Shown: positions 8,251 through 15,643 of the stretch, in pieces
Layout of the letters: every line of letters begins with the position of its first letter
Numbering within the stretch: position 1 is the stretch's first letter
Origin: Oscillospiraceae bacterium
Lineage (GTDB): Bacteria > Bacillota > Clostridia > Oscillospirales > Ruminococcaceae
Assembly (NCBI GenBank): GCA_022508895.1
Contig: JAFLUH010000005.1
Span: 24,335-56,866 of the forward strand
Length of the DNA: 32,532 nucleotides
Direction: 5' to 3'
The notes under the pieces: generated by a model
Seen by the model: the letters and a program-made list of their open reading frames with translations, nothing else
What the model was told of the DNA's origin: nothing
The model's database searches: none
Translations under genes and position numbers: made by a program

Positions 8251-8751
8251 ATGGAACTGTATCATTTATCCGCAGAGTATTTTGTGCGAAAGCTGAATAA
8301 CGATGATATAAACATTATATATAACGTGTGTATGGGAAATACTTTGTTTTATCGTTTTCATCCGCCTTTAGCGACGAAAGAGAGCATTATGGAAGATATG
8401 CAGGCTTTACCGCCTGATAAAGGATATGACGATAAATTTTATATCGGCTTTTTCAAAAGTGATAAATTGGTGGCTTTAATGGATTTTATCCGTGATTATC
8501 CCGAAGAAAAGGTGATTTTTATCGGATTTTTCATGGTGGATCAGGAATATCATGGAAAAGGCGTCGGAACAAGGATCATTGATGAATGCTGCTTTTATTG
8601 GAAAAGTATAGGATACCAAAGAGTCAGGCTTGGTATTGATAAGGGCAATCCGCAAAGCAGCGCTTTTTGGAGAAAGAACAATTTTGTAAAAACAAGCGAG
8701 AACCGCTCAAATAAAGCGTATGACTATGTTCTTATGGAACGGGCTCTGTAA
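8251..8751 (+). CDS. GNAT-family N-acetyltransferase
   Basis: A 166-residue acetyl-CoA-dependent acetyltransferase of the Gcn5-related fold. The acetyl-CoA pyrophosphate loop is visible as QEYHGKGVGTRII (R/Q-x-x-G-x-G/A motif), preceded by strand IFIGFFMVD and followed by VRLGIDKGNPQSSAFWRKNNFV, the usual 'N..A..fY.k.GF' region. GGAGG ends at 8240. An ATG at 8242 would leave almost no spacing, so I chose the ATG at 8251, ten bases away. The gene is clearly richer in A and T than its neighbours and uses AT-ending codons, suggesting recent acquisition. The acceptor could be an antibiotic, amino acid or protein and cannot be told from the sequence. Confidence 0.85.
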   Translation: MELYHLSAEYFVRKLNNDDINIIYNVCMGNTLFYRFHPPLATKESIMEDMQALPPDKGYDDKFYIGFFKSDKLVALMDFIRDYPEEKVIFIGFFMVDQEYHGKGVGTRIIDECCFYWKSIGYQRVRLGIDKGNPQSSAFWRKNNFVKTSENRSNKAYDYVLMERAL

Positions 8752-8779
8752 ATTTTGATCTGTCATATTCTGATCCCTC

Positions 8780-8812
8780 CGCCTGCTTACCCAAATCAAG
8801 CAGGCGATTTTA
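8780..8812 (+). terminator. Rho-independent terminator after the GNAT gene
   Basis: A perfect 9-pair stem, CGCCTGCTT (8780-8788) with AAGCAGGCG (8798-8806), followed by ATTTTAT. Confidence 0.75.
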
Positions 8813-8854
8813 TATAAAGTTCTAAAATTTTTTACACAAATTACACAAAAACTA

Positions 8855-8883
8855 TTGCAAAACTGGAAAAAATATGGTAAAAT
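8855..8883 (+). promoter_or_regulatory. Sigma-A promoter of the GGDEF/EAL gene
   Basis: TTGCAA (8855-8860), a 17-base spacer, then TAAAAT (8878-8883). It follows the upstream terminator and lies 74 bases before the TTG start at 8958, so the signalling gene is probably its own transcription unit. Confidence 0.7.
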
Positions 8884-8957
8884 AAAATAAACATTAGTGG
8901 TATTTTAAACCAGTAAAGTGTATATCATATAAATTACCGTAACAGGGAAGTGTAATT

Positions 8958-11516
8958 TTGAACGGATTAGACATAGCATTCAGCGAGACAAAATGCATAA
9001 GCATAAGAATAGACCTGACGCGGGACATACCCCTGACAGTCGTAGGAAAATATCCGCAGCTGGGCAAAAGGGACAGGCACATGAACCTGCGTGAGATAAT
9101 CTACGCCGAGGATTTCCCCCCTCTTGCCGACGAATTTGACGAGATAGTCTCAGGCAGGCAGAAATCTCTCAGCACCCACTGCCGCATACATATCCACGAC
9201 GACTACCACTGGGTATATCTCAACTGCAAGGCGGGCAAGGACGCCTTCAACCGCACCCAGCACCTTACAGGCACCATGATGGACGTTTCCGAGTACCTTG
9301 AGACAGCCGAGTCCGACACGGTGCTTGGCGGAGTGACAAGAAAGAACCGCGAGCGTATAAACGCCGCCATAAACTCTCAGGACATCTCCATTGCGGCGGT
9401 ACTGGGACAGGATTACCTCATTTCCATACAGAAAGCCTTTGCCTCCATCGGCGACCTCTCCACCGCTATCTACAACCCCGACGGCAGTCTTATGCTGTCT
9501 CCCGCCGACGAAAACGGCAACGTTCTCTCCCAGCGCCGCTACAAGCACAAGATAAGCCGTGATATACGCTGCAACCACCGTCTTATGGCGGTATGGACGA
9601 TAGCCTCCGACGATGAAAAGCTGCTTGAAGCGAGCGAGCCGCTGCTTGACGTACTGGCGCAGACCGTATCCCAGACTGCCAACGCCCTGCTTATGCTCAG
9701 CAACGTGATGGAGAACTCCCAGACTGCCAACCAGCAGCTTGGCAGCAACATCGAGCAGCAGATACTGCTGAACAACATCTACACCATAATCCTTGAGACC
9801 ACCGACTCCGACGAAGCGCTGAACACGGTGATACGTTTCGTAGGCGAATACATGAAGATTGACCGCATCGCCCTGTACAGCTACGACCTTGTCCGTCAGA
9901 AGGCGGAGATCGTAAGAGACTGGGCGGCGGAGGGGATAGACCAGCAATACCGCTTCAGGGTAGAGGATTTCCCCGTGATAATCGAGAAGCTGGACTACTG
10001 CGACACCTTCTTCTACAGCGGCGACAAGCTGGGCAAAACGGGAGTAAAATCCATAGCAGCAGCACAGCTTTTTGAAAACGGCGAGTTCAGCGGCATAATA
10101 TTCTACGAGTCGGTGCAGGAGAAGCGTGAATGGAGCAGCGTTGACAAAAAGCTCCTGCGCAACATCTCCCAGATAATCTCCACCATGATGATGAGGTACA
10201 GCACGGACGAGGCGCTGAAGCAGCAGACCGAGCAGCTTAAACGTCTTGCCTACACCGACCCTGTCCTTGACATACCCAACCGCCGCCGTCTTGACCGTGA
10301 CCTTGGCAGCGAGCTTAAAAAGGGCGGCGTCGGCGCAGCAGTCTCGGTAAAGCTGGCGAACACAGGCAACGCCAACGAAGCCTTGGAGCATATCCATTCC
10401 GATGCCCTGCTGAAAAGCATATCCAAATATATTGAAACCTCCGGCGCAAAGGACGTCAGTATCTACCGTTTCAGCGGCAGCGTGTTGACTGTACTGCTGA
10501 AAGGCGCAGACGCCAAAACGGTGCAGGCGTTTGTAGATGACCTTACCGCACGCTTTACTCAAGCATGGCTGATAGGCGGCGAGCAGTATTACATGGACAT
10601 GAACGCCGGCGCAGCCTTCTACCCTGCCGACGGCGACACCTGCGACGAGGTATACCGTGCCTCCGCTCTCGCCATGTACCGTGCCGTACATGAGGGCAAG
10701 AACCGCTTCGCCTTCTATTCCAAGGAATTGGCAGATGACGCGGTGGCGATGCTCAACTCTGAAAACCGTCTGCGTCAGGCGGTGCAGAACGGCATGGAGG
10801 GCTTCAGCATAAAATATATGCCTATCACTGACCTGAATGGAGAGATATCCGCTCTTGAAGCGGTGGTGAGATGGCATGACGGTGAAAAGGGTGAGCTGCC
10901 TCCCGGTCATCTTATCCGCCTTGCGGAAAGCATAGGACTTGACGAGCAGATAGACGCATGGGTGATAGGCAACTCCTGCGCCTTTCTGAGGGAGCTTATA
11001 GACCTCAGCGGCAGGGAAGACCTGATAATGCACATAAACCTCACCTTCCACGAGCTGAGGTACTCCAAGGTATACGAAACGGTGCAGAACATACTGAAGG
11101 ACAACGACCTGAAATTCAGCAGTCTTGCCGTTGAGATACCCGAAAAGGCACAGCTTATATCCTACAGCGACACCGCCTATGTGCTGACCCGCTTGCGTGA
11201 GCTTGGAGTGGCGCTTGTACTGGACGATTTCGGCAGGGAGTATATGTCTCTTTCAGCCCTGAAAAAAGGCGACCTTGCCAGCATAAAGATACGGGCAGAG
11301 CAGTTCTGCGAAGCTGACGAGTTTGACCGCACCGCCCTGAAAGGTATACTTGAGCTTGCTCACAGCAGAGGCGCAAGCGTCTGCGTCAAGCACATCGGGC
11401 AGTCGATACAGCAGGAGACGGTGAAGGGATACGACATAGACCTGCTTCAGGGCGAGCATATCCACCCTGCCGCCGACAGAGACGCAATAAAACGGCTTTT
11501 CGCCAAATCGAAGTAG
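8958..11516 (+). CDS. PAS-GAF-GGDEF-EAL signalling protein with degenerate active sites
   Basis: An 852-residue soluble protein of the cyclic-di-GMP signalling superfamily. Order: a PAS-like fold (about 30-120, ending HLTGTMMDVSEY), a linker region, a GAF domain (about 265-415), a GGDEF-type domain (about 430-595) and an EAL-type domain (about 605-845). The GGDEF motif position reads FSGSV (505-509), so diguanylate cyclase activity is not expected. In the EAL domain Glu634, Asn694, Glu726, Asp756-Asp757, Lys777 and Gln831 are kept. However, the aspartate of KIDxxF is Arg779 and the catalytic glutamate of AEGVE is Lys811. It is therefore more likely a nucleotide-binding or protein-interaction regulator than an enzyme. 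The TTG start at 8958 follows CAGGGAAG. There is no membrane segment. It has its own promoter and terminator. Confidence 0.92.
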   Translation: MNGLDIAFSETKCISIRIDLTRDIPLTVVGKYPQLGKRDRHMNLREIIYAEDFPPLADEFDEIVSGRQKSLSTHCRIHIHDDYHWVYLNCKAGKDAFNRTQHLTGTMMDVSEYLETAESDTVLGGVTRKNRERINAAINSQDISIAAVLGQDYLISIQKAFASIGDLSTAIYNPDGSLMLSPADENGNVLSQRRYKHKISRDIRCNHRLMAVWTIASDDEKLLEASEPLLDVLAQTVSQTANALLMLSNVMENSQTANQQLGSNIEQQILLNNIYTIILETTDSDEALNTVIRFVGEYMKIDRIALYSYDLVRQKAEIVRDWAAEGIDQQYRFRVEDFPVIIEKLDYCDTFFYSGDKLGKTGVKSIAAAQLFENGEFSGIIFYESVQEKREWSSVDKKLLRNISQIISTMMMRYSTDEALKQQTEQLKRLAYTDPVLDIPNRRRLDRDLGSELKKGGVGAAVSVKLANTGNANEALEHIHSDALLKSISKYIETSGAKDVSIYRFSGSVLTVLLKGADAKTVQAFVDDLTARFTQAWLIGGEQYYMDMNAGAAFYPADGDTCDEVYRASALAMYRAVHEGKNRFAFYSKELADDAVAMLNSENRLRQAVQNGMEGFSIKYMPITDLNGEISALEAVVRWHDGEKGELPPGHLIRLAESIGLDEQIDAWVIGNSCAFLRELIDLSGREDLIMHINLTFHELRYSKVYETVQNILKDNDLKFSSLAVEIPEKAQLISYSDTAYVLTRLRELGVALVLDDFGREYMSLSALKKGDLASIKIRAEQFCEADEFDRTALKGILELAHSRGASVCVKHIGQSIQQETVKGYDIDLLQGEHIHPAADRDAIKRLFAKSK

Positions 11517-11520
11517 TATT

Positions 11521-11559
11521 AAGCAGTTCATATCCGACGGTATGGACTGCTTATTTTTT
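11521..11559 (+). terminator. Rho-independent terminator of the GGDEF/EAL gene
   Basis: A 12-pair stem, AAGCAGTTCATA with TATGGACTGCTT (one G-U pair), an 8-base loop TCCGACGG and a following TTATTTTTT run. Confidence 0.9.
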
Positions 11560-11579
11560 CCAAAAATCAAAATCAGCTA

Positions 11580-11608
11580 TTGAAAAAATCCCAAAAAAAG
11601 TATATAAT
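11580..11608 (+). promoter_or_regulatory. Sigma-A promoter of the rodA-like/galactokinase unit
   Basis: TTGAAA (11580-11585), 17 bases, then a consensus TATAAT (11603-11608), 52 bases before the ATG at 11661. This is one of the best promoter matches in the window. Confidence 0.82.
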
Positions 11609-11660
11609 ATTATAGTATGTATTTTCCAATAAAACAGCTTAACGGGGCAAGTGCGGCAAA

Positions 11661-12815
11661 ATGGTTAAGAAAGCGTTAAAAGTAGTAGTTGATTATATAA
11701 AGCATCTTGATAAGATACTCATACTGTTGTGCCTTGCCGCCAGCGGCTTTGGCATACTTTTGCTGTACAGTATGTCCGCCAACGACTTTGCGGACGTGTC
11801 CGAATCCTATTACAAGACCCAGATATACGCTCTTGCCATCGGCTTTGTTGCAATGCTGACGGTGGCGGCGATAGACTACCGCTTTATCTCAAAGATATGG
11901 TTCATATACGCCCCCGCCGCCCTTATCCTTGTCTTTCTTCTCTTCACCCCCTTGGGCTTACAGGCAAACGGCGCAGACGACATAGGCTGGCTGAATTTAG
12001 GCTTTGTTACGATACAGCCCTCCGAGCTTCTGAAGGTTGCGTTTATAATGACCTTCGCCACCCACCTCTACAAGGTGGACAAAAACATGAACCGCCTGCC
12101 CCACTTTATACTGCTCTGTATCCACGGTCTTTTCCCCGTAGGACTTATCTCATTACAGGGCGACGACGGCACCGCCATAGTTTTCCTTTTCATGTTTGTG
12201 ATAATGATGCTGGTGGCAGGTCTTGCACTGCGCTATATAATAGCGGGCTGCATTGCCGTCCCCGTAGGCGTATACTTCGTCTGGAACTATATAATGCAGC
12301 CCCACCACAAAGCCCGTATCTTGGTGCTTTTCGACCCCGAAATGCAGGAGGCGGAGATAAAAGGAATATGGTTCCAGCAGTTCTGGGGCAAGGTAGCCTT
12401 GGGGACAGGCAAGATGACAGGCGTAGGACTTTTCGGCGGCGACTACGTCTACACCTCATTCATACACAACGACTTCATCTTTGCCTACATAGGCAACGCC
12501 TTGGGCTTTGTAGGCTGTATCTGCACGGTCGTGCTGCTGCTGCTTATCTGCATGAAGGTATACATGAACAGCGTCGGCAGCAAGAACAAGATGGGGAAGC
12601 TTATCTGCATAGGCGTATTTTCGATGATCCTTATCCACAGCATACTGAACATAGGAATGGTGCTTGCGGTGCTGCCTGTAATAGGCATACCCCTTCCCTT
12701 CATCAGTGCCGGAGGCACCTCCACCGTGGCGCTGTATGCCTCAATGGGCTTGGTGCTCAGCGTCTACGGACACAGGGAGAAGAAATACCACATGTTCTAC
12801 ACCGAAAAAGACTGA
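11661..12815 (+). CDS. rodA: SEDS-family peptidoglycan polymerase (RodA/FtsW/SpoVE-like)
   Basis: A 384-residue polytopic membrane protein with about ten hydrophobic helices. SEDS proteins polymerise lipid II into glycan strands together with a class B penicillin-binding protein. Family marks are the TIQPSELLK segment after helix 3-4, GDDGTA in the middle, and a C-terminal VIGIPLPFISAGGTS block, which is diagnostic. Asp271 in HNDFIFA matches the catalytic aspartate region of RodA. The usual acidic pair just after it (EE.G) reads GNALG here. No penicillin-binding partner or mre gene is adjacent; the next gene is a sugar kinase 68 bases downstream with no terminator between. The SEDS family is certain; RodA rather than FtsW or SpoVE is an inference from length and context, so the symbol is tentative. 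Confidence 0.88.
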   Translation: MVKKALKVVVDYIKHLDKILILLCLAASGFGILLLYSMSANDFADVSESYYKTQIYALAIGFVAMLTVAAIDYRFISKIWFIYAPAALILVFLLFTPLGLQANGADDIGWLNLGFVTIQPSELLKVAFIMTFATHLYKVDKNMNRLPHFILLCIHGLFPVGLISLQGDDGTAIVFLFMFVIMMLVAGLALRYIIAGCIAVPVGVYFVWNYIMQPHHKARILVLFDPEMQEAEIKGIWFQQFWGKVALGTGKMTGVGLFGGDYVYTSFIHNDFIFAYIGNALGFVGCICTVVLLLLICMKVYMNSVGSKNKMGKLICIGVFSMILIHSILNIGMVLAVLPVIGIPLPFISAGGTSTVALYASMGLVLSVYGHREKKYHMFYTEKD

Positions 12816-12883
12816 TATTTACCGCATTTTATGTATGCGGACAAAATAAAGAGAATACTGTTACAGGAAAGGAAAAAAACAAA

Positions 12884-14158
12884 ATGGGAAATCCAATATC
12901 CGTTACCGAGCTTTATCCCTCTCAGGACCTGAAGGAGCAGCGTGAACGCTACCGCAAAGCCATCGACAGCTACCGTGAATATTTCGGCGGCATAGGCGAC
13001 GGCTACCGAATATTTTCCGCTCCCGGAAGAACGGAGGTGGGCGGCAACCACACCGACCACAACCACGGCAAGGTGCTTGCGGCAAGCGTAAACCTCGACG
13101 TGATAGCGATAGTGGAGCCTATCGAGGTGCCCAAGATAGCCCTGAAAAGCGAGGGCTACGATGAAAGCATAATCGAGATAGAGGACACCGAGGTAAAGGA
13201 GCAGGAAAAGAACACCTCCGAAGCCCTCATAAGAGGCGTTGTGGCAGGCTTCCGCAAAAACGGCTACAAGGTAGGCGGCTTCAAGGCATACACCACCACA
13301 AACGTCCTGAAGGGCAGCGGTCTCAGCTCCTCGGCAGCCTTTGAGGTGCTGGTAGGCAACATACTGAACCACCTGTACAACGACGGCGGCATCGGCGCCA
13401 TAAAGATAGCGCAGATAGCCCAGTACGCCGAAAACGAATATTTTGGGAAGCCCAGCGGTCTGATGGACCAGACAGCCTCCTCGGTAGGCGGCTTTGTAGC
13501 CATCGACTTCAAGGATATCGAAAGTCCCATCATCGAAAAGATAAACAGCGACTTCACCTCCTACGACCACGCCCTCTGCATAATCGACACCAAGGGCAGC
13601 CACGCCGACCTGACTCCCGACTACGCCGCCATTCCCGCCGAAATGAAGCAGATAGCCGAGCATTTCTCGGTACAGTACCTCCGTCAGCTCTGCCGTGAGG
13701 ACATAATGCTGAACATGGACATTCTCCGTGACGAGTTCGGCGACAGAGCCGTGCTGCGCGCACTGCACTTCTTTGAGGAAAACGAGCGTGTGGACAGACT
13801 TTCCCACGCCCTGAGATCCAATGACTTCAAAGCCTTCCTTGATTCTATCAGGGAAAGCGGCAACAGCTCCTACAAGTACTTACAAAACATTTTCTCCGTC
13901 AACGACATAAAGAACCAAGGTCTCGGCATCGGTCTCAACGCCGCAGAGCGTGTCCTCGGCAGGAAAGGCGCCTGCCGTGTCCACGGCGGCGGCTTTGCAG
14001 GCACCATTCAGGCATTCGTCCCCCTCGACCTGCTGAAGGAATTTAAAATGAGCATGGAGACCCTGTTCGGCGCAGGCTCCTGCTACGTCCTCACCATCAG
14101 AAAGCACGGCGGCGTAGAGGTGGACAGGGAAAGCCTTGCAGAGCCTGAAGAGGAATAA
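12884..14158 (+). CDS. galK: Galactokinase-type GHMP kinase, divergent signature
   Basis: A 424-residue GHMP-superfamily sugar kinase that would phosphorylate galactose, or a related sugar, at C1 with ATP. The N-terminal sugar-binding signature is at 48-62, GRTEVGGNHTDHNHG, where classical GalK has GRVNLIGEHTDYN.G. The ATP loop is GLSSSAA (146-152), and a C-terminal GGGFAGTIQAF matches motif 3. The signature glutamate of GEHTDY is Asn55, seen in a clostridial branch usually annotated as galactokinase, so substrate range is open. The reading frame stays open far upstream through the rodA-like gene, but AGGAAAGGA and the ATG at 12884 give the correct N-terminus (MGNPISVTELYPS). No other Leloir gene is near. 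It ends at a shared terminator facing hflX. Confidence 0.82.
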   Translation: MGNPISVTELYPSQDLKEQRERYRKAIDSYREYFGGIGDGYRIFSAPGRTEVGGNHTDHNHGKVLAASVNLDVIAIVEPIEVPKIALKSEGYDESIIEIEDTEVKEQEKNTSEALIRGVVAGFRKNGYKVGGFKAYTTTNVLKGSGLSSSAAFEVLVGNILNHLYNDGGIGAIKIAQIAQYAENEYFGKPSGLMDQTASSVGGFVAIDFKDIESPIIEKINSDFTSYDHALCIIDTKGSHADLTPDYAAIPAEMKQIAEHFSVQYLRQLCREDIMLNMDILRDEFGDRAVLRALHFFEENERVDRLSHALRSNDFKAFLDSIRESGNSSYKYLQNIFSVNDIKNQGLGIGLNAAERVLGRKGACRVHGGGFAGTIQAFVPLDLLKEFKMSMETLFGAGSCYVLTIRKHGGVEVDRESLAEPEEE

Positions 14159-14166
14159 GAGCAAAA

Positions 14167-14194
14167 ACAAACAACCCCCGAGGGGGTTGTTTGT
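14167..14194. terminator. Bidirectional terminator between galK-like gene and hflX
   Basis: A 13-base inverted repeat, ACAAACAACCCCC (14167-14179) with GGGGGTTGTTTGT (14182-14194). Read on the minus strand it is followed by TTTTGC, fitting termination of hflX. On the plus strand it ends galK with TTGTTTGT. Confidence 0.85.
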
Positions 14195-14222
14195 ACGATA
14201 ACGGATATTTTGGGAATACATA

Positions 14223-15476
14223 TCAGGGAGCGACTTCAAACTCCTTCATTTCCTTGATAAGCAGCTTGTCCACCAATGCGTCCACCTTAATGCCCTCCTC
14301 GGTGTAATCCTCCGAAAACACCTTGCCGCTTTCTCTTATCCGAGCGGTCAGCCCGCCCTTATCGTAAGGCAGCAGCAGCTTCATACGCCGGGAGCTTTCC
14401 GGCAGCTTTTTAGCAATTGCCGCCAGCATACGGTCAAACCCTTCGCCCGTCTTGGCGCAAATTTTGACCGTATCCTCGTCCTCGGGAATATCGTTTTCCA
14501 GCAGGTCGCATTTATTCAGCACATTCAGCACGGGGATTTCCCCGCACCCCAGCTCAGCCAGCAGCATCTGGGTAGTCTGCGCCTTATCGGCAGCCTCCGT
14601 GTCGCTTATATCGCAAACGTGCAGTATAATATCAGCGCTTGCGGCTTCTTCAAGGGTAGACTTGAACGCTTCTACAAGATGGTGCGGCAGCCTCCGTATA
14701 AGTCCGACGGTATCTATAACCAACACCGTCCTCCCGTCCGGCAGCTCCACCCCTCTTGAAGTGAGGTCGAGGGTAGCGAACAACTTATTTTCCGCCAATA
14801 CATCGGCTCCCGTCAGACTGTTCAGCAAAGTGGATTTTCCCGCGTTGGTATACCCCACGATAGCGGCGGTAAGCACATTGTCCTTCTTCCGTCGTGACCG
14901 TGAAAAATCCCTCCGCTTCTGCAATTCTCTCAGATTATCCTCCAGCTTGGCTATCCTGCTGCGAATATGCCTTCTGTCCGTCTCTAACTTAGTTTCACCG
15001 GGACCTCTCGTACCGATACCGCCTCCCAGCCGTGACAGGGAAGTACCTATCCCCGCCAGCCGGGGCAGCCGATACCTGAGCTGAGCCAGCTCCACCTGCA
15101 GCTTGCCCTCATTGGACACCGCTCTCCCCGCAAAAATATCCAGAATAAGCATAGTGCGGTCGATGACCCGAATGTCCAGTATTTCCTCGATATTGCGTAT
15201 CTGGCTTGCGGTAAGCTCACAGTCGAACACGGCAAGGTCAGCCTCCATCTGCTGAGCCAGCTCCTTCAGTTCCTCGATCTTCCCCTCGCCCAGCACGGTG
15301 GCAGGCTCCGGCGACGGTCTTTTCTGCAGGACCCGTGCCACCGTTTCCGCTCCCGCAGTCTTAGCCAGCTCTTCCAATTCGTTCATGGAGGACTCGGCGT
15401 CATATTCGCCGCAGTCCACCCCTGCAAGGATAGCCCTTGCCCGTATTTCATCATTTTTGATAATATTTTCAGTCAT
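14223..15476 (-). CDS. hflX: Ribosome-associated GTPase HflX
   Basis: A 417-residue Obg/HflX-branch GTPase. HflX binds the 50S subunit and splits stalled or hibernating ribosomes; relatives confer stress and antibiotic tolerance. The N-terminal HflX domain (1-170) carries the glycine-rich GGGIGTRGPGETKLETDRR segment, followed by a coiled coil (170-195). The G domain has G1 GYTNAGKST (208-216), G3 DTVG (255-258) and G4 NKCD (321-324). The ATG at 15476 has GGAGG five bases upstream. A TTG at 15488 in the same frame is inside that ribosome site and is unlikely. It is convergent with galK and divergent from nadB. Its leader carries a short open frame and a hairpin touching the ribosome site, listed separately. 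Confidence 0.96.
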   Translation of the reverse strand: MTENIIKNDEIRARAILAGVDCGEYDAESSMNELEELAKTAGAETVARVLQKRPSPEPATVLGEGKIEELKELAQQMEADLAVFDCELTASQIRNIEEILDIRVIDRTMLILDIFAGRAVSNEGKLQVELAQLRYRLPRLAGIGTSLSRLGGGIGTRGPGETKLETDRRHIRSRIAKLEDNLRELQKRRDFSRSRRKKDNVLTAAIVGYTNAGKSTLLNSLTGADVLAENKLFATLDLTSRGVELPDGRTVLVIDTVGLIRRLPHHLVEAFKSTLEEAASADIILHVCDISDTEAADKAQTTQMLLAELGCGEIPVLNVLNKCDLLENDIPEDEDTVKICAKTGEGFDRMLAAIAKKLPESSRRMKLLLPYDKGGLTARIRESGKVFSEDYTEEGIKVDALVDKLLIKEMKEFEVAP

Positions 15477-15481
15477 ATATA

Positions 15482-15541
15482 CCTCCAAAGGTTGTAATTT
15501 TCAGTTTACAAGCAATAGTGATTTCGTCATACCTCCTTTGG
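15482..15541 (-). promoter_or_regulatory. Possible translational attenuator in the hflX leader
   Basis: On the minus strand, CCAAAGG (15541-15535) can pair with CCTTTGG (15491-15485), a 7-pair stem whose 3' arm includes the first two bases of the hflX GGAGG (15486-15482). Inside the loop is a nine-codon frame, 15530-15501, MTKSLLLVN then TGA, directly behind an AAAGGAGGT. The spacing from that site to the ATG is only one base, which is poor for initiation. The layout resembles leader-peptide attenuators of ribosome-protection genes, but this is inference from pairing alone. Confidence 0.4.
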
Positions 15542-15572
15542 ATAAAAATTTTATCACTTTGCCATCATAAAT

Positions 15573-15594
15573 GTGAAAAAAATCATGTTTTCAC
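15573..15594. promoter_or_regulatory. Inverted repeat upstream of nadB, possible operator
   Basis: Perfect 7-base arms, GTGAAAA (15573-15579) and TTTTCAC (15588-15594), separated by 8 bases, in the hflX-nadB divergent region. The size suits a dimeric repressor site. I could not match it to a known NAD-pathway regulator motif, and no good promoter hexamers could be placed around it. Confidence 0.35.
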
Positions 15595-15643
15595 CCCTTA
15601 ATATTATTTGCCGCCGACACAGCGGTGAAAGGAGATGCTTTCG

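Noticed and set aside
9150..11051. Long open frame of 633 codons on the minus strand
   Set aside because: It is antisense to the PAS/GAF/GGDEF/EAL gene and owes its length to the C-ending codon bias of that gene. Its translation is low-complexity and matches no family.
11729..12883. Upstream extension of the galactokinase frame through the rodA-like gene
   Set aside because: The extension is arginine and histidine-rich nonsense in the wrong frame of rodA. A ribosome site and conserved N-terminus place the start at 12884.
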